Source of the DNA: an uncultured Desulfosoma sp.
GTDB lineage: Bacteria > Desulfobacterota > Syntrophobacteria > Syntrophobacterales > DSM-9756
DNA: 56,240 nt
Assembly: GCA_937960435.1 (NCBI GenBank)
Contig: CALGPN010000004.1
Span: 1 to 56,240 of the forward strand
Direction of reading: 5' to 3'
Numbering within the stretch: position 1 is the first letter of the stretch; every line of letters starts with the position of its first letter. Positions 15,992 to 23,452 of this stretch are shown one piece after another. The notes under the pieces are model-generated. The model was not told the DNA's origin, did no database searches, and saw only the letters and a program-made list of their open reading frames with translations. A program made the position numbers and the translations under genes.

Positions 15992-17116
15992 TCAAGCGTC
16001 CCCCAATTCGTTGACCTCCACGGGTGAGCCGTCCACGACGCGGTTTTGGCCCCGCACAATCACACGGTCTCCGGGGCGAAGCCCTTCCTGTACTTCCACC
16101 AACGTTTCCTGTTCGGTCCCGAGCCGCACATTGCGCATCCGCGCTTTGCCTTCTTCGACCACGAAAACGTAAGGCTGTCCCGTGCCGGGCATACGCACCA
16201 GGGCGTCTCGATCCACCACAAGGGTTTCCCGCATGGTCAGCGGAATGGTCACACGGGCGAACATCCCCGAGCGCAGGCTGAGATCCGCGTTCGGCACGTG
16301 CAATTCGGCCATGGCCGTGCGGGTTCGAGGGTCCAAAACCGGTGAGACCACGGCGACGGTTCCCTCAAACACTCGATCGGGATAAGCGTCCAGGCGGCAC
16401 ATCCCTTTCATGCCGGGGCGCATCAGGACGAATTCTTTTTCCGGCACATGAAAAACCACCTTTAAAACCGTTTCGTCAGTGATTCGCACAATGGGCCTTT
16501 TGGTGTCCGTCAAGTTTCCAGGGTCCACGTAGCGTTCCGCAAGGACGCCTCGAATGGGGGAACGCAAAAAGAAATCGCGATGGATTTCTTGAAGCGCTTT
16601 CAGCGCCGCTTGGGCTTCCGCAAGGCGTGCTTGGGCCGCGCGGTGTTCCGCCTGAATATGGTCCACACGTTGTTTGGCGACAGCCTTTTCGCGGTAAAGC
16701 CCTTCGAACCGCGCCCGATCCTTTTCCAGAAGCTCCACTTGGGTCCGTGCCGCCCTCACCGCCGCTTCGGCTTGCTGCAGACGGGCCGCCACTTCCGCAT
16801 CATCCAATTGGACCACCAGGGCATGATCATCAACAAATTGACCGCGTTCAAAAAACACGTGCCGAACCTTTTTCCCCGGCACAGCGGGATAGAGGTAAAC
16901 ATCCTGCAAGGGAATAAGATCCCCTGTGGTCTTCAAGGATTCTTCGACCGTGGCGACACGGGCGGTGCGGACCGCGACGGGCACTACCGTGGTGACTTCT
17001 TTGGTCTCCGAAACCCGGGTGCGCCATCGCATCACTTGAAATGCGCTCACCACAAGGAGGGCCGCCGCGACGCCCAGGGCGAGCACCATGATTCCGCGCC
17101 GCGTCGGTTTCTCCAT
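15992..17116 (-). CDS. RND periplasmic adaptor (membrane-fusion protein)
   Basis: 374 residues from MEKPTRRGIMVLALGVAAAL, chosen because GGAGG lies 8 nt upstream; in-frame ATGs at 17131 and 17137 are alternatives. One N-terminal membrane anchor is followed by a lipoyl-like half (VYLYPAVPGKKVRHVFFERG QFVD), a long coiled coil (AAVRAARTQVELLEKDRARF), the second lipoyl half and beta-barrel (PIRGVLAERYVDPGNLTD), and a C-terminal membrane-proximal domain. It bridges the RND pump and the outer-membrane channel. It starts 27 nt after the TolC-like gene. Confidence 0.9.
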   Translation of the reverse strand: MEKPTRRGIMVLALGVAAALLVVSAFQVMRWRTRVSETKEVTTVVPVAVRTARVATVEESLKTTGDLIPLQDVYLYPAVPGKKVRHVFFERGQFVDDHALVVQLDDAEVAARLQQAEAAVRAARTQVELLEKDRARFEGLYREKAVAKQRVDHIQAEHRAAQARLAEAQAALKALQEIHRDFFLRSPIRGVLAERYVDPGNLTDTKRPIVRITDETVLKVVFHVPEKEFVLMRPGMKGMCRLDAYPDRVFEGTVAVVSPVLDPRTRTAMAELHVPNADLSLRSGMFARVTIPLTMRETLVVDRDALVRMPGTGQPYVFVVEEGKARMRNVRLGTEQETLVEVQEGLRPGDRVIVRGQNRVVDGSPVEVNELGDA

Positions 17117-17142
17117 CGGCTTTTCCTCCATGCCCATCCCCC

Positions 17143-18507
17143 TTAGTCGAGCCGACGGCGGCCGACGGCTCGTTCCAATTCCGCCTGGGCCATATGCCGG
17201 CCGTAGAGTGCGGCGTAATAGTTGGCTTCGGCCTGCGTGAGATAGGTCCGGGCGTCGAGCACCTCGGTGACCGTCGTCACCTGCTGTTGATACTGCAACC
17301 GGGTCATCCTCAAGTTCTCCGCGGCCTGATCCAAGGCCTTCCGAGCCGTCTGGATGTTCTCTTCGGCCACCTGCACATCGCTCAAGGCGGCTTTCACCTC
17401 AAGGCGCACGCTGTTTTCGATGTCGGCCAGCCTTTCTTCCAGGGCCTTTAACGAAGCACGCCGGCCACGCACTTGAGACTGGGTTTTGCCCCATTCGAAA
17501 ACCGACCAATCCAAACGGACCCCCAGGGCCGCCGTGTCCGGATTGCGATAGTCGTTTTCATCCCCTAGGGGATCCTTGCCCGTTCTTTCGTAGGAACCCA
17601 CGGCAAAAACCTTGGGGTAGAACTCGCTGGCCGCCAAGCGCACCGCTTCCGCCGCCTTTTGCACCTCCAGCCGCAGCATGTTCAGTTCCGGCCGGGACTT
17701 CACGGCCTCGGCGGCAAGCTCTTCCAGCGTTTGAACCGTTCCGGAAAAAACGGCAGCGTCGTGCAGCCGTAAGGGTCGGGAGAGATCTCGGCCCATCAAG
17801 CGGTTCAAATCGGCCGAGGCGATTTCCACGTCCTTTTGCCTTCGCACTTGCACCTGCTGGGCCTGCGCCAAGGCCACTTGGGACTTCAGCACGTCGTTAA
17901 AAGGAATCAGCCCCTGGTTGTAGAAGCGCCGCGTATCTTCAAGGTGCGCCGTAAGTTGCTGCACTTCCTCTTTGGCCACCTCAAGGTAACGCTGAGCCAG
18001 CAGCACTCGATAATAAGCCGTCTTGACATGTTTGATGACATTCAAAACGGCCATTTCTTTTTGCACCTGAGAAACCGCCACATCCAGCGAGGCGATCTTC
18101 TTTTTTGTGGACAGGGCGTAGCCTGTAAAAAGCGGCTGGGTCAGGGTCACATCCCAGGTGTAGGTGCCCCGGTGCCCCATGTTTACCTGCTGAACGCCCA
18201 TGTTGGTTCGAAAGATGGCGTAAGGGTTGTCCTCGAGCCGAAAGTATTGGTATCCGGCCTTAAGGGAAGGTTTCATGGCGGCCATAGCGCTCTTTTCTTC
18301 GGCCGCCGCCGCCTTCTCCAGTTCCTCGGCTTCTCGAATCAAATGATGGTTGGTCAAGGCCTCTTGGAGCGCCTGGTCCAAGGTCAGCGGCACCGTCGAC
18401 GGCTCGTCGGCGCCGTGGATCGGGAGAGAACCCCCGACGAGGAAAACGACAAAAAGACTTGCCCAAACCCCTACCCTCAGCCTTGGAAAAGACGCCTTTC
18501 CCTTCAT
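17143..18507 (-). CDS. TolC-family outer-membrane efflux protein
   Basis: 454 residues. Start at MKGKASFPRLRVGVWASLFV with GAGGGAAG upstream; a signal peptide ends near PIHGAD. The two-fold repeated TolC helical pattern is present: LTLDQALQEALTNHHLIREA, later KTAYYRVLLAQRYLEVAKEE and in the second half VEVKAALSDVQVAEENIQTA-like segments and LRMTRLQYQQQVTTVTEVLD. It forms the trimeric outer-membrane duct and is the first gene of the four-gene efflux operon. Confidence 0.9.
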   Translation of the reverse strand: MKGKASFPRLRVGVWASLFVVFLVGGSLPIHGADEPSTVPLTLDQALQEALTNHHLIREAEELEKAAAAEEKSAMAAMKPSLKAGYQYFRLEDNPYAIFRTNMGVQQVNMGHRGTYTWDVTLTQPLFTGYALSTKKKIASLDVAVSQVQKEMAVLNVIKHVKTAYYRVLLAQRYLEVAKEEVQQLTAHLEDTRRFYNQGLIPFNDVLKSQVALAQAQQVQVRRQKDVEIASADLNRLMGRDLSRPLRLHDAAVFSGTVQTLEELAAEAVKSRPELNMLRLEVQKAAEAVRLAASEFYPKVFAVGSYERTGKDPLGDENDYRNPDTAALGVRLDWSVFEWGKTQSQVRGRRASLKALEERLADIENSVRLEVKAALSDVQVAEENIQTARKALDQAAENLRMTRLQYQQQVTTVTEVLDARTYLTQAEANYYAALYGRHMAQAELERAVGRRRLD

Positions 18508-18837
18508 GGAGCTTCCCTCATCGGTCAAGCCGATCCCGTCAAACCGCCTCCGCCGCGCGCGGAGGGGCGAACCAGGCTGTTTCATGAACTATTTTGTGCG
18601 AGCCGTCAACGCCAACAAAGGCGCCGTGAGCATCCGGGCGCTTCGGACAGGGTTTCTTGAGGGCTTCGCCGCGGTTTTCCCCGCCGATGGCGCAGAAGCC
18701 GCCTTTGACAAAACGCCGCTGCGCCAGCCACCTCATGGGGGTTCCCCACGAGCCGAGCTCCGCCGAGAAGACCCGTCGGCGGACATTCGACAAACGGCTC
18801 ACGGCGCAACGGCGGAAGGGACGCTCTATTTTTTGCT
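18508..18837. other. intergenic region upstream of the efflux operon
   Basis: 330 bp. A minus-strand frame here (RRFVKGGFCAIGGENRGEAL and onward) has no ribosome site and no family I know, so I do not call it. The efflux-operon promoter should lie in this stretch but no good hexamer pair was found. Confidence 0.4.
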
Positions 18838-18867
18838 TTGACTTTCGGCGGGCTCATTGTATATAGA
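18838..18867 (+). promoter_or_regulatory. candidate sigma-70 promoter for the small-protein leader
   Basis: TTGACT at 18838-18843, then an 18-nt spacer and TATAGA at 18862-18867 (or TATATA at 18860 with 16 nt). It is the only AT-rich box in several hundred bases and points toward the two small genes at 19050 and 19203. A second weaker pair (TTGACG at 18970, TTATTT at 18992) follows. Confidence 0.45.
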
Positions 18868-19003
18868 ATTGATTCCATACGTCGTGTCACAGACCGAGCC
18901 TCTTGGGCATGGGATTGCACGGCATGATTCAAAAAGGCTTTCGCTCCCCCCGAGATCTTCAAAAAACCCTTGACGTCCTTTCGACCTTAGGTTATTTACC
19001 TCC

Positions 19004-19027
19004 GCCCTCGCCGAGGGCCCTCTTTTT
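19004..19027 (+). terminator. hairpin plus U-tract in the leader: possible attenuator
   Basis: Stem gccct/agggc around CGCCG, then CCTCTTTTT. It lies about 140 nt downstream of the candidate promoter and 23 nt before the first small ORF, an arrangement seen in transcription-attenuation leaders. The stem is short, so confidence is limited. Confidence 0.35.
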
Positions 19028-19049
19028 AATCTGAGCGTGGAGGATTTTT

Positions 19050-19130
19050 ATGGACATGGCGTGCTGGGCCATCGCCGCCGCAGGTTTTCTTCTTTTGGGA
19101 ATGTTGTGCAAACGAACCACCGGGAGGTGA
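19050..19130 (+). CDS. 26-residue single-helix membrane peptide
   Basis: MDMACWAIAAAGFLLLGMLC followed by KRTTGR. GGAGG lies 5-6 nt before the ATG, a strong translation signal. The peptide is one hydrophobic helix with a basic tail, so it should sit in the inner membrane with the tail inside. No homolog recognised. It is 72 nt upstream of the Cys-rich protein on the same strand, probably in one transcript. Confidence 0.45.
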   Translation: MDMACWAIAAAGFLLLGMLCKRTTGR

Positions 19131-19202
19131 ACCACACCGCATTGATGGGGCACGGTGCAATCCACCCCGAAATCGACGAAGGGATGACAGGAGGTCCTGA
19201 AT

Positions 19203-19385
19203 ATGCGACAGGCATCGCAACGATGCGCCGCTTCTGTTCCTCAACCGATCCCCAATCCCGTAAAGTGTAAGGAAGGAAAAGGGCTGCGCAATTTCGATTG
19301 CACCTATTACGACGAGTGTTTGGACAAGGCCGCCAAGGGCATGTGGAGCGGCTTCACTTGCGAAAAGTGCGCTTATTTTCAATAA
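19203..19385 (+). CDS. small Cys-rich protein typical of sulfate-reducing deltaproteobacteria
   Basis: 60 residues; AGGAGG 8 nt before the ATG. The C-terminal two-thirds hold VKCKEGKGLRNFDCTYYDEC and then WSGFTCEKCAYFQ, with cysteines spaced to bind zinc or an iron-sulfur cluster (C-x10-C-x5-C, then C-x2-C). I recall similar short 'CKEGKGLRNFDC.YY..CL' proteins in Desulfobacterota genomes without known function. Cytoplasmic. A clear intrinsic terminator follows 26 nt after the stop. Confidence 0.75.
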   Translation: MRQASQRCAASVPQPIPNPVKCKEGKGLRNFDCTYYDECLDKAAKGMWSGFTCEKCAYFQ

Positions 19386-19410
19386 GTCTGTGAGACTTCG
19401 CCTGATGGAA

Positions 19411-19440
19411 AAACCCGCTGCGATTGCGGCGGGTTTTTTT
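19411..19440 (+). terminator. intrinsic terminator after the Cys-rich protein gene
   Basis: aaacccgc (19411-19418) pairs with gcgggttt (19429-19436), followed by a T-run to 19440. A classical hairpin with U-tract. Confidence 0.85.
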
Positions 19441-19559
19441 GTGCCCGATCCGGATCCGGCACTGGAGTTCCCTTGGACGCCTGTGTTTTTTCAGGTTATG
19501 GTAGGCGGCGTTGACCGTCGAGCCCCAATGCGTAAACCCTCGAGAGGGAGGAGCGCGCC

Positions 19560-20489
19560 ATGAAAGTACTTGTCACCGGAGCTTCGGGCTTTGTGGGCAC
19601 CCAACTCTGTCGGCGACTCGTGGATCGTGGTGATGAGGTCACAGGCGTGGATCATGCGCCTCGGCCAAACCCATCCTTGCCTACCCAGGTGCACTATATT
19701 TCGGCCGATACGACTCAACCGGGCCCCTGGCAGCAGGCCGTCGCCGATCAGGATGTGATCGTCAACCTGGCCGGCGCCTCCATTTTCCGCCGCTGGACCG
19801 CCAAATCGAAAGAACTTATCTACAACTCCCGAATCTTGACCACCCGCAACGTGGTGGACGCCATTCCCCAGGGGAGCGGCCTCACGCTTTTGAGCACCTC
19901 GGCTGTGGGCTATTACGGCTCTCAAGGCGACGCCAGCTTGACGGAAGATGCGCCGCCTGGGACCGGATTCCTGGCGTCTGTGTGCGCGGACTGGGAGGCC
20001 GCGGCCTTTCAAGCCCGCGCCAAAGGAGCCCGTGTCGTCTGCACTCGCTTCGGCATTGTTCTCGGCAAAACGGGTGGGGCCTTGGGACAAATGATCCCGG
20101 CCTTCAAGCGGTTCGTCGGCGGCCCTCTGGGCGACGGGCGTCAGTGGTTTTCTTGGATCCACATGGAGGATCTCCTCGGCGCCATGGTATTCGTCATGGA
20201 GAATAAAGAAGTGGAGGGGCCGGTGAATTTCTGCGCCCCCAACCCGGTTCGGAATGAAACCCTGGCCCATGTCCTGGGCAGACTTCTCCATCGGCCGAGT
20301 TTCCTCAAAACCCCAGCCTTCGCCCTCAAGCTCGCCTTGGGCGAATTTGGCTCAGTGCTCCTTGAAGGACAGCGGGTTTTCCCCGCCGTGCTTTTGCGTC
20401 ACGGCTACAGATTTCGGTATCCGGAAATCGAAGCGGCCTTGGCCGAGGTCCTCGGCGTGCCGGCCCCCAAAGCCGCTTCACGGGTGTAA
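19560..20489 (+). CDS. TIGR01777-family NAD(P)-binding sugar-epimerase-like protein
   Basis: 309 residues. Rossmann signature MKVLVTGASGFVGTQLCRRL (GxxGxxG), then DVIVNLAGASIFRRWTAKSK, a SDR39U1-type hallmark. The TSAVGYYG motif carries the catalytic Tyr (STSAVGYYGSQGD), and W-F-S-W-I-H-M-E-D-L is the conserved C-terminal segment. Extended short-chain dehydrogenase fold, cytoplasmic; the reaction of this subfamily is not established. GGGAGGAG precedes the ATG. The last 12 nt overlap the convergent hutH gene. Confidence 0.88.
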   Translation: MKVLVTGASGFVGTQLCRRLVDRGDEVTGVDHAPRPNPSLPTQVHYISADTTQPGPWQQAVADQDVIVNLAGASIFRRWTAKSKELIYNSRILTTRNVVDAIPQGSGLTLLSTSAVGYYGSQGDASLTEDAPPGTGFLASVCADWEAAAFQARAKGARVVCTRFGIVLGKTGGALGQMIPAFKRFVGGPLGDGRQWFSWIHMEDLLGAMVFVMENKEVEGPVNFCAPNPVRNETLAHVLGRLLHRPSFLKTPAFALKLALGEFGSVLLEGQRVFPAVLLRHGYRFRYPEIEAALAEVLGVPAPKAASRV

Positions 20490-22007
20490 AGGGCCCACTT
20501 CGGCCTCCACAGCTCGGACCAGATCGCCGCGTCGGATCAGTTCCGTCATGGCGCGGATATCGGGGGCAAGCACCCGGTCTTTTTCCAGATGGGAAACCCG
20601 GCGGCGGATGCAACGGTACGCCGCCAGGGTTCCCGCTCCAGGTTTCATATTGGTGAAAAGGTCCAAAGCCTGGGCCCCGCACAGCAGTTCCACGGCCAGA
20701 ACGGTTTCCACATTGCGCACGATATCCCGGCACTTGCGGGCTGCAAAGGTTCCCATGCTCACATGATCTTCCTTGTTGGCCGACGTGGGAATGGAATCCA
20801 CGGAGGCAGGGTGGGCCAGCGTCTTGTTTTCCGAAACCAAAGCCGCCGCCGTGTATTGGGCGATCATGAACCCGGAATGGAGGCCCCCCTGGGAAACTAA
20901 AAAGGCCGGAAGGCCGCTCAGCTGGGGATTGACCAGCCTCTCTATGCGCCGCTCTGAGATGTCCGCGAGTTCAGCTAAGGCAATGGCCAGAAAATCCAAA
21001 GCCAAGGCCACCGGCTGGCCGTGGAAGTTGCCGCCCAGGAGAAATTCGCCGCCGTCGGCAAAAATCAACGGATTGTTGGTGGACGCGTTCATCTCCCTTT
21101 CCATGACCTCCCGGCAGTAGGCGATGGCGTCTTTGGACGCCCCGTGCACCTGAGGCGAACAGCGCAGGGTATAGGCATCCTGCACCCGGGAACAGTCTTT
21201 ATGGGATGAGATGATTTCACTGTTATGGGTAATGCGCCGCATATTGTGGGCCGCTTTGGCTTGACCCGGGTGCGGCCGTACCCGGTGAATCCTTGGGTCG
21301 AACTCCATGCGGCTGCCCATGAGCACTTCAAGGCTCACGGAGGCGGCGATATCGGCCGTTTTGGAGAGGTTTTCGGCGTCGTGGACGGCCAAAGCCCCCA
21401 GAGCCGTCATGAGCTGGGTGCCGTTTACCAAAGCCAGCCCCTCCCCCGCTTCCAACTCCAAAGGTTCCAGACCGAGACGCCTTAATAGCTCGCCACCGTC
21501 CAGTCTCTGCCCTCGGTAAAACACCTCCCCAAGGCCGATGAGGGGCAAAGCCATGTGGGCCAGGGGCGCGAGATCGCCGCTGGCGCCGACGGAGCCCTTC
21601 TCGGGAATGACCGGCACGATGTTCGCGTTCAAAAAGTCGCGCAACCTTAAAGCCGTCTCCCATCGAATGCCGGAATGGCCGCGCGCCAGATCCTTGAGCC
21701 GCAGGGCCATCAAGGCGCGGACCTCCTCTTCCGAAAGTTCCGGCCCGACCCCGGCGGCATGACTCATGAGAATGTTGCGCTGCAGTGCTTTTACGTCCGC
21801 TTGGGGAATGAGCACATCACTCAAGGCCCCGAAACCTGTCGTGATGCCGTAGATGATGCGCCCTTGGGCGACCCAGGAATCCACAAGAGCCCGGGCTTCC
21901 AGGATGCGCCGGCGGGCCGCCTCGCTAAAGTCTACCGTGGCTTTGTCCCGGGCGACGGCGACCAGATCTTCCAGGGTGAAACCGTCTTTATCCAAGATCA
22001 CTTTCAT
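20478..22007 (-). CDS. hutH: histidine ammonia-lyase
   Basis: 509 residues, the standard length. It deaminates L-histidine to urocanate. The self-made MIO cofactor comes from A142-S143-G144 in GSVGASGDLAPLAHMALPLI. Other family marks are YGITTGFGALSD with the catalytic Tyr53, NGTQLMTALGALAVHDAENL, RVQDAYTLRCSPQVHGASKD and STNNPLIF. A much longer open frame exists upstream, but MKVILDKDGF is the family start and the extension is a shadow of the neighbouring transporter gene. No hutU, hutI or hutF is present, so the rest of the pathway, if any, is elsewhere. Confidence 0.95.
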   Translation of the reverse strand: MKVILDKDGFTLEDLVAVARDKATVDFSEAARRRILEARALVDSWVAQGRIIYGITTGFGALSDVLIPQADVKALQRNILMSHAAGVGPELSEEEVRALMALRLKDLARGHSGIRWETALRLRDFLNANIVPVIPEKGSVGASGDLAPLAHMALPLIGLGEVFYRGQRLDGGELLRRLGLEPLELEAGEGLALVNGTQLMTALGALAVHDAENLSKTADIAASVSLEVLMGSRMEFDPRIHRVRPHPGQAKAAHNMRRITHNSEIISSHKDCSRVQDAYTLRCSPQVHGASKDAIAYCREVMEREMNASTNNPLIFADGGEFLLGGNFHGQPVALALDFLAIALAELADISERRIERLVNPQLSGLPAFLVSQGGLHSGFMIAQYTAAALVSENKTLAHPASVDSIPTSANKEDHVSMGTFAARKCRDIVRNVETVLAVELLCGAQALDLFTNMKPGAGTLAAYRCIRRRVSHLEKDRVLAPDIRAMTELIRRGDLVRAVEAEVGPLHP

Positions 22008-22018
22008 GGGCGATTCTT

Positions 22019-23059
22019 TCACTTCCCGCTGACGTTCGACCGCCGCGGGCTCTTGAGAAAACTCAGCACGAAGCCGTCCATGAGGAGATGGAGCACGTGA
22101 TGGCACAGGCACAGCACCAGGGCTTGGCCGTACTGCGGGAAGAGTGCCGTTTGGAGGAGCACCGAAAGGGGCAGGGTTTTCTGCCCGCCCATGAAGATCA
22201 CGGCTTCTCGCCTCCCTGGTGGAAGGTGGAACATTCGTGTGAAGGCAAAGGCCGCCAGGAGGAGCCCGCCGTGGAAAATGATGCACAGGGCGAGGACTTG
22301 GGGCATCCGGTCCAGCCCGTGGACGATCGTGGTCCGGGAGCCGCAAAGAGCGATCCAGACCACAAAGATTACAAGGATTGTGTTGAGCGCGCCCGGGCTT
22401 GGGCATTTGGGGTTCTGGAAAACGGCCGAAAGCGGCCGCCGGAGCGCTGTACCCAGGCCCAAGGGAATTAAGACCAACACGGCCAAGGTGCCCATGAGAG
22501 CGCTTTTGTCCAGAGCGACGGCGGAAAAGGTGCCGGCACCGGCCGCAAGAGCCTTGAGAAGATGCGGCGTCGCCAACACGGCGGCCGCATTGGCCACGAT
22601 CGTGATGAGGAGGGCCGTTGCGGCATTTCCCCCTGCGCTTTGCGTCATGACCACTCCACTGCTTAGCGTGGTGGGCATGGAGGCCACCAGAAACAGGCCC
22701 ACCGCAAGCCCCGGATCCATCGGCCACTGAACCAGGGTATGGGCCCACAGGGGCGCGATGACAAAAATGAGGGCCAGAGCGCTCACGAAGGCCTTGAAGT
22801 CCAGGAGTCCGTGGAGGAGGGTTTCTTTTTCCAAGGCGACCCCAGAAAAAAAGAAAATGGCCGCGATGACAAAATCCGGACCGTGGTGCGCTTTCAACCA
22901 AAGGCCCCAGTGGACGGTCATTTCCGTCCCGTCCGCAAGGGTTGCCGTCGTGACGAGCAGGAGCCCTGCCGTAAAGCCGTGACGCTGGAGGAACCCCCGA
23001 AGGCTGCTGCGCTGCGCCCGGAATACAGGCGGCGTAAGCTTTTTCACTTCCTCGGTCAC
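22019..23059 (-). CDS. SBF/bile-acid:sodium symporter-like transporter
   Basis: 346 residues, GTG start, about nine membrane helices. The patterns PTTLSSGVVMTQSAGGNAAT and FMGGQKTLPLSVLLQTALFP match the SBF-like CPA-family (DUF4137/RCH1-type) symporters, which have discontinuous helices around such motifs. It ends 11 nt before hutH on the same strand, so the two are almost certainly co-transcribed. That hints, by inference only, at import of histidine or export of urocanate. Confidence 0.8.
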   Translation of the reverse strand: MTEEVKKLTPPVFRAQRSSLRGFLQRHGFTAGLLLVTTATLADGTEMTVHWGLWLKAHHGPDFVIAAIFFFSGVALEKETLLHGLLDFKAFVSALALIFVIAPLWAHTLVQWPMDPGLAVGLFLVASMPTTLSSGVVMTQSAGGNAATALLITIVANAAAVLATPHLLKALAAGAGTFSAVALDKSALMGTLAVLVLIPLGLGTALRRPLSAVFQNPKCPSPGALNTILVIFVVWIALCGSRTTIVHGLDRMPQVLALCIIFHGGLLLAAFAFTRMFHLPPGRREAVIFMGGQKTLPLSVLLQTALFPQYGQALVLCLCHHVLHLLMDGFVLSFLKSPRRSNVSGK

Positions 23060-23452
23060 GACGTCCCCCTTGGCGGCGTGTGCCGCCGGCCTGCGTCGCT
23101 GGTTTTTTCCAATCCCAAAGCCGAAACCCGTCGAGTGATCCTTGCTTTCCTGTATAGGTCACTGCTCAACAAACAGTCCAGACTTGAATTTCCGGCCCCT
23201 TTCGAGTAATGAGGCCGATGTGTGTCACGAAAAGCCCGCAGTGCGAGCGCTTTTGCGTCGCCGAAAGGGTGAGCCGGATTCGCCTCAGCACCGACAGCAC
23301 CGTCCTTTTCGCCTTGGCCGCTCTCCGTCCACTCGGCTCACCTCACGCCGCCCCGCCTGTTCCTCACCCGCTCTTTCCCGAAAAGTGGGAAAGTGCGCTC
23401 GGGGGCGACCATCGTCTACAGGGTATGCGAGCTTGTTCTGAGGAGCTGTCCC
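23060..23452. other. divergent intergenic region
   Basis: 393 bp between the transporter gene (minus) and the gamma-glutamyltransferase (plus). A plus-strand frame from 23209 (MRPMCVTKSPQCERFCVAER) has no ribosome site and overlaps the next start; not called. Promoters for both directions must lie here, but none stands out. Confidence 0.4.

Noticed and set aside
18539-18802. Minus-strand frame with RRFVKGGFCAIGGENRGEAL
   Set aside because: No ribosome site, no recognised family and it overlaps the region expected to hold the efflux-operon promoter.
20478-23162. 894-residue minus-strand frame covering hutH and the transporter gene
   Set aside because: The upstream half is a shadow of the SBF-like transporter in another frame; hutH has its own family-consistent start at 22007.
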